64,000 nt of DNA from Pseudomonas veronii (GCF_001439695.1 NZ_JYLL01000012.1:1-64000), one strand, 5' to 3'; positions 1 through 8,264 are shown, counted from the stretch's first letter. The notes: generated by a model not told the origin, from the sequence alone. Numbers and translations: made by a program.

Positions 1-448
1 GACGGCTTCCCTCGTCCATTGCTCCGTGCCCCGTCCATGCCAGCGTCGCTAGCGCAATCGCGCCACAGACAGTGACAATCCAAAGACTCAGTGTTGGAAA
101 GCGCTTGTTCAGGGAAACGCCAATAATTGCCGTCACCAACGCCCCTATTCGGACCATCCAGGTCAAACCGACGTCAGTCCCCATGAGAACCATTTGAAAA
201 ATATGGTGATGTAGCTCCATAAAGCCCGATACGCCACTCATTGCTTTCGCAAGCAACAGCATGGCTGCAAGGGACAGAGCTACACCTACAACAGATGTAC
301 CGTAAAGAAGCGACTCAAAATTCAAAACCGCTCCCGATACTCTTTCTTTACCCCTCAGGCTATAAAGACCGAAAATTGCCAGTCCAAATAAGAGCATAAG
401 ATCGAAATAAAGGGCAAAGCGAACAGCGATATTTATTGAGTCGCTCAT
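1..448 (-). CDS. copD: CopD, copper resistance inner-membrane protein (partial, C-terminus outside window)
   Basis: Reading the minus strand from an ATG at 446-448 gives about 149 residues starting MSDSINIAVRFALYFDLML and running off the left edge without a stop. The segment is strongly hydrophobic, with about four membrane helices and a HHH cluster in the second loop (ELHHHIFQM) that fits the CopD/PcoD copper-import family. CopD works with periplasmic CopC to move copper into the cytoplasm. The gene begins 3 bp after the copC stop, so the two are one transcript, and copCD would be read from the promoter upstream of copC. Only the N-terminal half can be judged. Confidence 0.8.
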   Translation of the reverse strand, partial: MSDSINIAVRFALYFDLMLLFGLAIFGLYSLRGKERVSGAVLNFESLLYGTSVVGVALSLAAMLLLAKAMSGVSGFMELHHHIFQMVLMGTDVGLTWMVRIGALVTAIIGVSLNKRFPTLSLWIVTVCGAIALATLAWTGHGAMDEGSR

Positions 449-451
449 GAA

Positions 452-835
452 TCATTTCACTTTGAAGGAAAAGTTACCGGTAATCGGGTGAGTGTCCGAG
501 GAGACGGCACGCCATTCGACTTTATAAGTACCCGTGGTCAATGGCGATGCGGGCGTGATAACCATCGTCTTCGGATCACTGCCACCTGCAACGCCGGCTT
601 TTACGCCCATAGGAGAGTTCGGCATGCCAGGCATATCGGTCATGATCAGTTTGGCACCAGAGAACTGAGTCGTTAGATTCTCAGAAAAGTGCAGTTCAAT
701 TTTAGAAGGAGCCGCCGCATCCGACCCTTCAGCGGGAGTAGAAGAAACCAGCTTTGGATGCGCCTGAGCAACTGCACTCAGAAGCAAACCCGCAGTCAGC
801 GCAACAGCTACGGTGGTAGTTTTAAGGAATGACAT
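452..835 (-). CDS. copC: CopC, periplasmic copper-binding protein
   Basis: This 127-residue protein starts with a Sec signal peptide (cleavage after AVAQA) so that the mature protein begins with His (HPKLVSSTPAEG), the conserved N-terminal Cu(II) ligand of CopC/PcoC/YobA proteins. The C-terminal WRAVSSDTHPITGNFSF motif supplies the conserved late His. A short Met-rich stretch (TDMPGMPNSPMGV) in the middle corresponds to the Cu(I) site of the two-site CopC type. It is followed at once by copD. A CopR-box-like sequence about 200 bp upstream (1033-1048) suggests copper control by the neighbouring copRS. Confidence 0.93.
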   Translation of the reverse strand: MSFLKTTTVAVALTAGLLLSAVAQAHPKLVSSTPAEGSDAAAPSKIELHFSENLTTQFSGAKLIMTDMPGMPNSPMGVKAGVAGGSDPKTMVITPASPLTTGTYKVEWRAVSSDTHPITGNFSFKVK

Positions 836-1032
836 GCAAGACTCCTCACAGCAAGAGCTGTTGGTTCTAGGTTTTTTAGGGAATATCTAGTTTTTACTTT
901 TTGACGCTTGTTAAAGCCACTGGCGAATACCTAGCAGATTCCGTGTCCTAGGGCGGGCTGGACAGGAAGAAATCACAAGAACTCTAACGTCACAGTGCGA
1001 GTACACGATGCCACATGAACGCAAACTATTCG

Positions 1033-1048
1033 ATTACATTTCAGTCAG
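1033..1048 (-). promoter_or_regulatory. CopR-box-like site upstream of copCD
   Basis: Read on the minus strand this is CTGACTgaaatGTAAT, one mismatch from CTGACA-N5-GTAAT, which recurs in this island and matches the motif I recall for P. aeruginosa CopR. It lies in the 359-bp gap between copS and copC, about 200 bp before the copC start. No other gene was recognised in that gap. Confidence 0.6.
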
Positions 1049-1194
1049 CTTGAGGTGGGATTTTGGACACTGATAAGCGCGTATACAGGGCCGAATACGT
1101 GACTCCCTTTGCGACGCGCCAAGAGGTTTCCGTCATCCACGAACGTTCCCTTTGAGCTAACCACATGCTGCTATATATATATGAGCAACGGGCC

Positions 1195-2583
1195 TTACGC
1201 CTTTTTTTCATCCGCACAAGGGAGTTCAATATGAAAGGCTGTTTTTCCGCTTGATGACGTACACCAAATCTTGCCGTCATGCGCTTCTATGATTGATCGA
1301 GTGATCGACAAACCTAGCCCTGCATTGCTTGGGCTCCCTTCTCTGCGAGCCGGGTCCACGCGATAAAAACGATCGAACAACTTTTCAAGATGCTCAGGCG
1401 CGATTGGCTTTCCAGGGTTCTCCACGGAGACCGATATTGAAGTTCCTTTCTGCCGGATATCGACACTAATACACTCCCCTTCGGGGGTGTACCGGAGTGC
1501 ATTTGAGAGCAGATTAGAGATGGCCCTGTCGAGCATAAGGACGTCACCTCGGACGCTCCCCCTCCCTGTGACTTTGAGGTCGATCCCTCGCTCATCAGCA
1601 AGCAAGCGGTAGTATTCGAGTAATTTCTCTACTACCGCTACCAGGTCTATCGGTTTGTTTTCATGTGTAATCAGACCGTTGTCTGATTTCGCCAGAAAAA
1701 GCATGTCATCAATCATCCGGCCCATACGTTTTAAATCATCAAGATTTGAGTACAGATTATCTTCGTAGTCCTCAATATTCCTTTTTCTAGATAAAACCAC
1801 TTCAGTGTGAGTCATCAAATTACTGACCGGCGTTCGTAATTCGTGAGCAATGTCCGCAGAGAAGTTCGATAAACGAACAAACGCATCGTCCAATCTGGAT
1901 AACATTGCGTTGAACGACAACACCATCTGCTGGAGCTCTTTAGGAACGGGACCTAACGGAATACGCTCTTTGAGTGATTTAGCTGACATTGAAGCCGCGA
2001 CCTGAGTAACTAGGCGGATAGGCCGTAGGCCACTACTCGCGACCATCCAGCCCAGTGCAGCACTGACCAGCGCGCTGATCACCAGCCCTATCCAAAACCA
2101 GCGTTCAAGCGTCTCGAAGAAAGCCATATGTTGAGTAACATCAAAGATCAACATCACGGTCAATGGCTTGTCTTGCCCTGTCACAATGGCTTGTGCCGTC
2201 ACTCCTCGAAATACCTGCTCCTCATCTCGCCACTCCCAGACATTGCTGTTTGTGATTGTTCGGTAGTCTTCCGGCACTACGATCGGACCAGGATCAGCAA
2301 ACAGGAGCTTGCCGTCACCATCGATGATAAGTGCTGTCAAATCACGATGAGCACCAAGCAGCGCCTCCAGCTCGGGCTTAACATCACTGAACTGATCAAT
2401 GCTATTCAACCCAGTCAAAATTCTTTGCGTCGAGTGAAGCTTTTCGTTCAGCGCCTGCTGATCCAGCATCTTGAAGTGATGCCGGCTAAGGTTGTTAAAA
2501 CTGAGTCCGGCGACGGTGAGCACAGCTGTTACAGCAAGCATGAACATCAGGCTCATGCGGGTAGTCAGTGACATTCGCTTCAT
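1195..2583 (-). CDS. copS: CopS, copper-sensing membrane histidine kinase
   Basis: A 462-residue sensor kinase of the CusS/CopS/CzcS type. Two membrane helices (about residues 8-30 and 160-183) flank a periplasmic sensor domain of about 130 residues. A HAMP linker follows, then the H-box (NFSADIAHELRTPVSNL, phospho-His near 247), the N-box (SNLLSNALRYTP), a VENPGKPI box in place of the common DxGxG, and GLGLSI near the C-terminus. The start overlaps the copR stop by 2 bases (ATGA), so copRS are translationally coupled. It should phosphorylate CopR when periplasmic copper rises. The sequence does not separate copper from related metals such as silver, but the neighbours favour copper. Confidence 0.92.
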   Translation of the reverse strand: MKRMSLTTRMSLMFMLAVTAVLTVAGLSFNNLSRHHFKMLDQQALNEKLHSTQRILTGLNSIDQFSDVKPELEALLGAHRDLTALIIDGDGKLLFADPGPIVVPEDYRTITNSNVWEWRDEEQVFRGVTAQAIVTGQDKPLTVMLIFDVTQHMAFFETLERWFWIGLVISALVSAALGWMVASSGLRPIRLVTQVAASMSAKSLKERIPLGPVPKELQQMVLSFNAMLSRLDDAFVRLSNFSADIAHELRTPVSNLMTHTEVVLSRKRNIEDYEDNLYSNLDDLKRMGRMIDDMLFLAKSDNGLITHENKPIDLVAVVEKLLEYYRLLADERGIDLKVTGRGSVRGDVLMLDRAISNLLSNALRYTPEGECISVDIRQKGTSISVSVENPGKPIAPEHLEKLFDRFYRVDPARREGSPSNAGLGLSITRSIIEAHDGKIWCTSSSGKTAFHIELPCADEKKA

Positions 2584-3269
2584 TCCGACCCCGAGTCCGG
2601 TGCGTCCAACATGTAACCCATCCCCCGAGAGGTGTGGATCAGCTTGACCTCAAAATCATCATCAATCTTCGCTCTGAGCCTCCTGACCGCGACCTCGATG
2701 ACGTTGGTATCGCTGTCGAAGTTCATATCCCAAACTTGGGAAGCAATAAGTGACTTGGGGAGAACCTCGCCTCGACGACGGAGCAGCAATTCGAGTAACG
2801 CAAACTCTTTGGCTGTGAGATCTATACGTTTGCCTCCACGGACAACCCTGCGCTTGAGCAGGTCAACCTCAAGATCCGCCAATTTCATGTGGGTTTGGGA
2901 GGGGGCTGTGCTCCCTCTTCGCAGCAGCGTTCTGACGCGGGCCAGCAATTCAGAAAATGCGAAGGGTTTTATAAGGTAATCGTCTGCCCCCAGCTCAAGT
3001 CCTTTGACGCGATCCTCAACGCGGTCTCGCGCCGTGAGAAAAAGCACGGGGACATTTTTTCCGGATGCTCGCACCTTCTGAAGTACTTCCCATCCGTCCA
3101 GCCCAGGCATCATCACATCGAGAATCAGCAGGTCATACGCCTCGCTCAAAGCGTGCTGAAGCGCGTCTTGGCCATTGGTAAAGCGATCAACATTGAACCC
3201 CGCCTCAGTGAGTCCTTGCTGCAAATAGATACCTATTTTGGGTTCGTCTTCCGCAACCAGAAGTCTCAT
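2580..3269 (-). CDS. copR: CopR, OmpR-family copper response regulator
   Basis: The 229-residue regulator starts MRLLVAEDEPKIGIYLQQG; longer readings up to 3332 only add unrelated residues, so 3269 is chosen. It has a receiver domain with the DE acidic pocket, phospho-Asp in LLILDVMMPG, conserved T in LFLTARD and K in YLIKPF, then an OmpR-type winged helix (LTAKEFALLELLLRRRGEVLPKSL; DTNVIEVAVRRLR). It should bind the CTGACA-N5-GTAAT sites found before several cargo operons. The first such site, at 3333-3348, sits between copR and the divergent ptrA gene, allowing autoregulation. Confidence 0.93.
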   Translation of the reverse strand: MRLLVAEDEPKIGIYLQQGLTEAGFNVDRFTNGQDALQHALSEAYDLLILDVMMPGLDGWEVLQKVRASGKNVPVLFLTARDRVEDRVKGLELGADDYLIKPFAFSELLARVRTLLRRGSTAPSQTHMKLADLEVDLLKRRVVRGGKRIDLTAKEFALLELLLRRRGEVLPKSLIASQVWDMNFDSDTNVIEVAVRRLRAKIDDDFEVKLIHTSRGMGYMLDAPDSGSE

Positions 3270-3332
3270 GGGGGTGGCTCTCAAATAATTGTGAGGCTGA
3301 GTCTGCAACGAAATGCTTCTGCCAACCAGCAA

Positions 3333-3348
3333 CTGACAGAAAAGTAAT
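3333..3348. promoter_or_regulatory. CopR box between copRS and the first ptrA-type gene
   Basis: CTGACAgaaaaGTAAT, an exact match to CTGACA-N5-GTAAT. It lies 64 bp upstream of copR (minus) and 127 bp upstream of the plus-strand gene at 3475, so it may serve either or both directions. Confidence 0.7.
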
Positions 3349-3474
3349 ATTGGCTTCAGGTAGTTGTCAGCGAGCGCTGTCTAGGGTTCAAACATGAGTA
3401 CTTCTTGGTGCTCGACCGACTCTTCAGCATGAAACCTAAGGGAGCCGGAAAATAAATCCATAAGGAGCTGTCCT

Positions 3475-3828
3475 ATGAATCGCCTAAAAGTCCTTTTCTT
3501 TGTGAGCTCGATACTCGTCTCGGCTTCTGCGTTGGCTGAAGGTGGCGCAGACCGGATCGCGGAGCGTATGGAGAGCCTGCGCGACAAAGCAGAAGCAACC
3601 TTGGTACAAGCTGAAAAAGCCCCTGAAGGACAGCGCCATGTACACATGGCCGAGCATATGAAAATGCTGGGCGAAATCATGAGCCAGCTCCATCAAGATC
3701 ACCCAAACGCATCAATGTCACCTCAGCAGCACCTCGCCTGGATGGAAAAACACGATGCTATGGTTGATGACGTTTTGAGCCAAATGCAGCGCGAGCACAA
3801 ACTGATGCTTTCTGAAAACCATCAGTGA
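3475..3828 (+). CDS. PtrA-family periplasmic protein, copper-cluster type (copy 1)
   Basis: A 117-residue exported protein with a signal peptide (cleavage after SASALA) and the mature start EGGADRIAERMESLRDKA. This AEGG-DR-ERM motif is the N-terminal signature of the PtrA family (annotated as co-regulatory protein PtrA N-terminal domain), small periplasmic proteins induced by copper in Pseudomonas. The rest is helical and rich in His and Met (RHVHMAEHMKMLG, SMSPQQHLAWMEKHD), fitting metal binding. An AAGGAG ribosome site precedes the ATG. It is divergent from copRS and shares the CopR box. Two relatives lie at 8387 and 16457. Confidence 0.8.
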   Translation: MNRLKVLFFVSSILVSASALAEGGADRIAERMESLRDKAEATLVQAEKAPEGQRHVHMAEHMKMLGEIMSQLHQDHPNASMSPQQHLAWMEKHDAMVDDVLSQMQREHKLMLSENHQ

Positions 3829-3869
3829 CCAACCAGGTCTCATTGGTTTTTTGAACCGGTCCTCTAAAC

Positions 3870-3900
3870 ACGGCGTCATTCGGGCGCCGCGTTTTCTTTT
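3870..3900 (+). terminator. Rho-independent terminator after ptrA copy 1
   Basis: A GGCG...CGCC hairpin followed by GTTTTCTTTT. A weaker AACCA/TGGTT hairpin with T6 lies just upstream at 3833-3853. Together they would stop transcription from 3475 before the cupredoxin gene, which has its own CopR-box-like site. Confidence 0.55.
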
Positions 3901-3905
3901 GAAAA

Positions 3906-3921
3906 CTTACAGAAATGTAGT
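3906..3921 (+). promoter_or_regulatory. Degenerate CopR box upstream of the cupredoxin gene
   Basis: CTTACAgaaatGTAGT, two mismatches from CTGACA-N5-GTAAT but with the same gaaat spacer as the exact box at 8612. It lies 74 bp upstream of the ATG at 3995. Confidence 0.5.
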
Positions 3922-3994
3922 GTTCAGGTCAGTTAAGTGGCAGCTCCGCCCCTTTAGCATAGCCAGTGATTCGCTCTTAACCCACGAGGTCACC

Positions 3995-4531
3995 ATGAAA
4001 AATAAGCTTATTACCCCAGTTATTGCGGCAATCACCCTACTCTTCGGTGCTACAGCGATGGCCAGCGCAGGTCATGGGAAAGAGGATATTGGCCAGCCTG
4101 GAGTCGCCTCTGAGGTTACTCGCACGGTTGATGTGGAGATGGGTGATATTTTCTTCAAAACTAAAAACATCGACGTAAAGCCCGGTGAAACAGTTCGCTT
4201 TGTACTTCACAACAAAGGGGCGCTGCTGCACGAGTTCAATATCGGTCAGGCCGCTGCTCATGCGGCGCACCAAAAAGAAATGGCGAGCATGTTCCAGAAT
4301 GGAACGCTTACACCCATCGGTGCTGGGAAGATGACGGGCAACATGGGCCACAGCATGGGAGGGATGAAGATGGTCGGAATGGAACATAACGACCCGAACA
4401 GCGTGCTGGTCGAGCCAGGAGCAACCAAGGAGTTGATCTGGACCTTCAACAACAGCGCCGGACTTCAATTTGCCTGCAACGTGCCAGGTCATTACCAGTC
4501 GGGGATGGTCGGTCAATTTGACTTGAAGTAA
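3995..4531 (+). CDS. Periplasmic cupredoxin-domain copper protein (CopI-like)
   Basis: Translation from ATG 3995, preceded by CGAGGT, gives 178 residues with a signal peptide (cleavage near ATAMASA). An upstream in-frame extension to 3851 has no protein-like character and overlaps the promoter. The mature part is a single cupredoxin fold: the N-terminal His ligand is in ALLHEFNIG, and the Cys-His-Met group of a type-1 copper site is in ACNVPGHYQSGM near the C-terminus. A Met/His-rich insertion (MTGNMGHSMGGMKMVGMEH) lies between. Such proteins are known as CopI in other copper-tolerant proteobacteria. The likely role is periplasmic copper binding or Cu(I) oxidation; the exact partner is unknown. 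Confidence 0.82.
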   Translation: MKNKLITPVIAAITLLFGATAMASAGHGKEDIGQPGVASEVTRTVDVEMGDIFFKTKNIDVKPGETVRFVLHNKGALLHEFNIGQAAAHAAHQKEMASMFQNGTLTPIGAGKMTGNMGHSMGGMKMVGMEHNDPNSVLVEPGATKELIWTFNNSAGLQFACNVPGHYQSGMVGQFDLK

Positions 4532-4624
4532 GCCTGAGCTGACAGCTAAAACCGCGTCGACGCGAGAGTTGACTACGCTCTGAGGCAGAGATCAGAGCAA
4601 CTCGCTCACACTGGGGTCTAGATC

Positions 4625-4870
4625 ATGAATAACCATCAGCATCCGTTTGGAAGCACCACCCCTCCATTTTGGAGGCGCAAAACAGGCGTTGTACTGATCA
4701 TGCTCATCGCGATCGGTGCCTTCTACGTGGTGCGGGAACATTTCAGCCACGTTTATCCGTATTTGCCCTATCTCATTCTGTTGATCTGTCCATTGATGCA
4801 TTTTTTTGGGCATGGACATGGCGGACATGATCATGGCGATCAGGCAGCAACCAACAAGGACGAAAAATAG
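4625..4870 (+). CDS. DUF2933-type small membrane protein
   Basis: An 81-residue protein with a short N-terminal tail, two hydrophobic helices (about 21-37 and 44-60) and a His-rich C-terminus (HFFGHGHGGHDHGD). This is the usual form of DUF2933 proteins, which are often encoded beside copper ATPases. Only 2 bp separate its stop from the ATPase start at 4873, so they are surely co-translated. The His-rich tail could bind or present metal to the ATPase, but no function is established. Confidence 0.78.
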   Translation: MNNHQHPFGSTTPPFWRRKTGVVLIMLIAIGAFYVVREHFSHVYPYLPYLILLICPLMHFFGHGHGGHDHGDQAATNKDEK

Positions 4871-4872
4871 CT

Positions 4873-7230
4873 ATGCCCACTACACCGAGCCATCACGATC
4901 ACGGTCCCGCCCACGCTGCCTCGCCCCCTGACGGTGATCTACGTGACCCGGTGTGCGGTATGGCGGTTACGCCTCCAAGTAAATTTGGCGAGTCTTATCA
5001 GGGACAGATGTATCAATTTTGCAGCCAGAAATGCCAAGAGAAATTTCGGGCAGATCCAGACCACTACAGTGGTAATCATCCCAGCACTGAACCCAGCATC
5101 TCCGCTACAGAGCCTGTGCTACAAGTAGCCACTGAATTTACCTGTCCTATGCACCCGGAAATAAGACAGCCAGGGCCCGGCAATTGCCCTAAATGTGGCA
5201 TGACATTAGAACCGGTCATGCCCGCGCTAGATGACGATGACAAAACCGAGCTCCGGGATTTCGCTCGCCGCTTTTGGTGGTCGCTGCCTTTAACCGTGAT
5301 AGTGACCCTTCTAGCCATGGCGGGTCATTCATTACAATTCTTCCACGGCTCGGTTCAAAACTGGATCGAGTTCGCTCTGGCGACGCCGGTCACCTTATGG
5401 GCAGGTTGGCCCTTTTTTGTAAGGGCCATAGCATCTGTTAGAAATCGCAGTCCAAACATGTGGACTCTGATTGGGCTGGGGACTGCCGCAGCCTATCTTT
5501 ACAGCGTCGCGGCAACCCTATTTCCCCAAAGTTTTCCCACCACCTTCATGCAAGATGGACGCATCGGCGTCTACTTCGAAGCCGCTGCGGTCATCATCTC
5601 GCTCACCTTGCTTGGGCAGATTCTTGAGCTCAAAGCACGTTCACAAACCTCCGCCGCCATTAAGTCCCTTCTAGGCCTGTCTCCCAAGACTGCACGCAAG
5701 ATCAACGCCGATGGTCAGGAGGAAGACATTCCTCTTACCCATGTTCACTTGGGAGACCATTTGCGGGTCAGACCTGGTGAAAAGGTGCCAGTTGATGGCT
5801 CCGTACTCGAGGGAGAAAGTGCGGTGGATGAATCCATGCTCACTGGTGAACCTGTGCCGGTAATGAAAAGAGCAGGGGATAGTTTGATCGGCGCCACGCT
5901 TAATACTCATGGGAGCTTGGTGATGGAGGCGCAAAAGGTCGGCGCCGACACCATGCTGTCGCAGATAGTACAAATGGTCGCTCTAGCCCAACGCTCCAAA
6001 GCGCCAATGCAACGAATGGCCGACTCGATTGCCGGCTACTTTGTGATGGGGGTTATCGCGATTGCGTTGCTGACACTCTTAGGCTGGGGGCTATTCGGCC
6101 CAGAACCCAGCTGGGTCTTCGGCCTGATCAACGCTGTCGCCGTACTTATCATCGCTTGCCCCTGTGCACTGGGTCTCGCAACGCCCATGTCGATCATGGT
6201 TTCGACGGGTAAAGCCGCCAGTATGGGTGTGCTGTTCAGGGATGCCAGAGCCATCGAAAACCTTTGCAAGATCGACACACTGATTGTCGATAAAACTGGG
6301 ACCCTGACAGAGGGACGGCCGGTATTTCACAGTGTGGAGGCCACACCAGATTTCAACCCACACGATGTTCTTCAACTGGCCGCTAGCCTTGATCAAGGCA
6401 GCGAACACCCTTTGGCTCATGCCATCGTCGATCACGCCCGAACTGAAAATGTTGCGCTCACCAAGCCTGAATCGTTTGAGTCCGGGTCAGGGATTGGAGT
6501 CAGTGGCCTCGTTGATGGTAAGAAAGTACAGCTGGGCAACACTGCACTGATGGAAGCTGCCGGCGTGAGCACTAAGGTCTTACAAGACCGTGCAGAGTTG
6601 TTGCGCCTTGAAGGCATCAGCATCATCTATCTAGCAGTTGACGGGGTCTTGGCAGGATTACTGGCGGTCTCAGACCCGATAAAACCGACCTCTAAAGAAG
6701 CAGTCACCAAGCTTAAGGCTGATAACGTAAAAATCATCATGGCCACCGGAGACGGGCTCACCACCGCACGTGCTGTCGCCAGGGAGATGGGTATTGAAGA
6801 GGTTCATGGTGAAGTGAAACCTCAGGACAAGGAGCGCCTGGTGGCGGACCTCCAGCAATCCGGTCGAAAGGTTGCCATGGCCGGCGACGGTATCAACGAC
6901 GCACCGGCCTTGGCGCGAGCAGACGTGGGCATTGCCATGGGTACAGGGACTGACGTCGCGATGAATAGCGCGCAGCTCACGCTGGTAAAAGGCGACCTGA
7001 TGGGGATTTTACGAGCACGGGCACTTTCGGTTGCAACGGTGAAAAACATGCGGCAAAACTTGGGGTTCGCCTTCCTTTACAACTCAATGGGTATCCCCCT
7101 CGCCGCAGGCCTGCTCTACCCACTGACGGGGCACCTTCTGTCGCCAATGATCGCTGCGTTAGCCATGAGCGTCAGTTCTGCATCTGTAGTTTTCAATGCT
7201 TTGAGACTGAGGAATACCCGAATAGATTGA
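4873..7230 (+). CDS. Copper-translocating P1B-type ATPase with YHS and heavy-metal-binding N-terminus
   Basis: A 785-residue P-type ATPase that should export Cu(I) from the cytoplasm. In order: a YHS domain with CGMAV (near 27) and FCSQKCQEKF, a second metal site CPMHPE...CPKCGM (near 91-110), then the membrane core. Diagnostic motifs are TGEPVPV (actuator, near 323), CPC in the transport helix (IIACPCALGLATP, near 429), DKTGTLTEG (phospho-Asp near 473), SEHPLAHA (the HP locus, near 509) and GDGINDAPAL (near 671). The classical N-terminal CxxC HMA domain is missing and replaced by YHS plus HMBD, as in the CopF-like branch. It is translated right after the DUF2933 gene. Confidence 0.93.
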   Translation: MPTTPSHHDHGPAHAASPPDGDLRDPVCGMAVTPPSKFGESYQGQMYQFCSQKCQEKFRADPDHYSGNHPSTEPSISATEPVLQVATEFTCPMHPEIRQPGPGNCPKCGMTLEPVMPALDDDDKTELRDFARRFWWSLPLTVIVTLLAMAGHSLQFFHGSVQNWIEFALATPVTLWAGWPFFVRAIASVRNRSPNMWTLIGLGTAAAYLYSVAATLFPQSFPTTFMQDGRIGVYFEAAAVIISLTLLGQILELKARSQTSAAIKSLLGLSPKTARKINADGQEEDIPLTHVHLGDHLRVRPGEKVPVDGSVLEGESAVDESMLTGEPVPVMKRAGDSLIGATLNTHGSLVMEAQKVGADTMLSQIVQMVALAQRSKAPMQRMADSIAGYFVMGVIAIALLTLLGWGLFGPEPSWVFGLINAVAVLIIACPCALGLATPMSIMVSTGKAASMGVLFRDARAIENLCKIDTLIVDKTGTLTEGRPVFHSVEATPDFNPHDVLQLAASLDQGSEHPLAHAIVDHARTENVALTKPESFESGSGIGVSGLVDGKKVQLGNTALMEAAGVSTKVLQDRAELLRLEGISIIYLAVDGVLAGLLAVSDPIKPTSKEAVTKLKADNVKIIMATGDGLTTARAVAREMGIEEVHGEVKPQDKERLVADLQQSGRKVAMAGDGINDAPALARADVGIAMGTGTDVAMNSAQLTLVKGDLMGILRARALSVATVKNMRQNLGFAFLYNSMGIPLAAGLLYPLTGHLLSPMIAALAMSVSSASVVFNALRLRNTRID

Positions 7231-7267
7231 GCGTAACCGATGCTCGCAGCCCGTTAATACATAACCC

Positions 7268-7298
7268 TTGACCTTGCCATTGTGTCAACGTTGATGCT
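7268..7298 (+). promoter_or_regulatory. CueR/MerR-type promoter of the copZ-like gene
   Basis: A -35 element TTGACC (7268-7273) and a -10-like GATGCT (7293-7298) are separated by exactly 19 bp, the long spacer typical of MerR-family targets. The spacer and -35 together read TTGACCTTGCCA, the left half of the Pseudomonas CueR operator as I recall it; the right half (TGTCAACGTTGA) is degenerate. No cueR gene is in the window, so a chromosomal CueR would act here. Confidence 0.6.
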
Positions 7299-7342
7299 GG
7301 TGTTGCGGTGAAAAGAGACCGCTCAGCACAAGAGGAATAACC

Positions 7343-7543
7343 ATGTTCGTCTTAAACGTATCAGGCATTGGTTGCGGTAGCTGCGTCAGCAAAATCACCA
7401 AAGCAATTCAGTCACTGGACAGCAAGGCTACGGTTTCCGTGGATCGCGCGGCAGGTAAGGTAACCGTTGAAAGCAGCGAACCCCCAGAGCAGGTCCGTAA
7501 AACTGTGGAAGCACTCGGTTTCCCTTCCCAAATCAGCGCCTGA
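7343..7543 (+). CDS. copZ: CopZ-like cytosolic copper chaperone (HMA domain)
   Basis: A 66-residue single HMA domain. The metal site is GIGCGSCVSKI (Cys-Gly-Ser-Cys near residues 12-15), where most family members have GMxCxxC, and the fold continues with VSVDRAAGKVTVES and VRKTVEALGF. There is no signal peptide, so it acts in the cytoplasm, presumably handing Cu(I) to the ATPase encoded just upstream. It has its own CueR-type promoter and an AGAGGAA ribosome site. The stop codon lies in the loop of a perfect hairpin. Confidence 0.9.
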   Translation: MFVLNVSGIGCGSCVSKITKAIQSLDSKATVSVDRAAGKVTVESSEPPEQVRKTVEALGFPSQISA

Positions 7544-7573
7544 GGCGCTGATTCCCTCGCTGGGTGAGGTTTA
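7531..7573 (+). terminator. Hairpins at the end of copZ
   Basis: A perfect 10-bp inverted repeat (AATCAGCGCC / GGCGCTGATT, 7531-7553) has the copZ stop codon TGA as its whole loop. A second weaker stem CCTC...GAGG followed by TTTATTA comes next. This lies between convergent copZ and flgB and probably ends or protects the transcript. Confidence 0.55.
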
Positions 7574-7987
7574 TTAGTCACCTCGTAGAGCTTTAAGTAG
7601 CCCCTTAAATGCTCCATTCAATCGAGTAAAAGCAGTTTCGAAATGAATCGAATTTTCCGTATATTTTGCCACCTCGACCTGTTGATCCACAGTATTTTGA
7701 TCAATGGAAGGTTGGTTCGGCGTGCTGTAAAGCAAAGCGCCGCTGTGAATATCACTTGCTAATTCGTTTACGGCAATATGTTTTGGGTTTGTTGTTTTCA
7801 AAGAGAACGGAGTAGCAAAACCTCCTTTTGTCTGGCTAGCCAGGACAGCGGAAAAGTCCAAATCTCTGGCCTTAAAGTTAGGAGTGTCGACATTAGCGAT
7901 ATTATTGCTAAGCACCTCAGCTCGTTGGCTGCGAAAAAGTAATGCTCTTTCTGCGGAGCCAAGCGCTTTTTCAAAATTAATACTCAC
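7574..7987 (-). CDS. flgB: FlgB-like flagellar basal-body rod protein, isolated copy
   Basis: A 137-residue protein covering the whole FlgB family length. It has the N-terminal rod motif VLSNNIANVDTPNFKARDLDF (split here into VLSNNIANVDTPN and FKARDLDF), the central QPSIDQNTVD motif and the C-terminal coiled end LNGAFKGLLKALRGD. Start is GTG at 7987 with an AAAGGTGG ribosome site. FlgB forms the proximal rod of the flagellum and is normally the first gene of flgBCDE; here no other flagellar gene is near and it sits opposite to the copper genes. The reading frame is intact, so it is probably expressed, but why a resistance transposon carries it is unknown. Confidence 0.88.
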   Translation of the reverse strand: MSINFEKALGSAERALLFRSQRAEVLSNNIANVDTPNFKARDLDFSAVLASQTKGGFATPFSLKTTNPKHIAVNELASDIHSGALLYSTPNQPSIDQNTVDQQVEVAKYTENSIHFETAFTRLNGAFKGLLKALRGD

Positions 7988-8248
7988 CGGTGGCCACCTT
8001 TAGTTACGCTAAGTTACGCTGCCATTTAGCATTCCCACCTATATCGAACACTCAAGTGCTTAACGTAGTGCATCCGAGTCGAGATACAATTCAAGTGCGA
8101 ACGAAAAAACGTCAAACCTCCGCGAAAGTGACCGGAAGATTACACAACCGCACAGGTAAGTTTTAAAGAGTAAATGGCGGTTATGTGACGCTGGATGGCT
8201 TAGACCTTACGGACTATTCACTCTGTATCTCAAGAGAAATATCGCAAC

Positions 8249-8264
8249 CTGACACAACTGTAAT
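8249..8264 (+). promoter_or_regulatory. CopR box upstream of ptrA copy 2
   Basis: CTGACAcaactGTAAT, exact match to CTGACA-N5-GTAAT, 123 bp before the ATG at 8387. The rest of the 399-bp gap 7988-8386 shows no gene; a short direct repeat, GTTACGCT, occurs near 8003-8021. Confidence 0.7.

Noticed and set aside
1041..1280. 79-codon minus-strand frame overlapping the end of copS
   Set aside because: Overlaps a conserved gene in another frame and has no family features.
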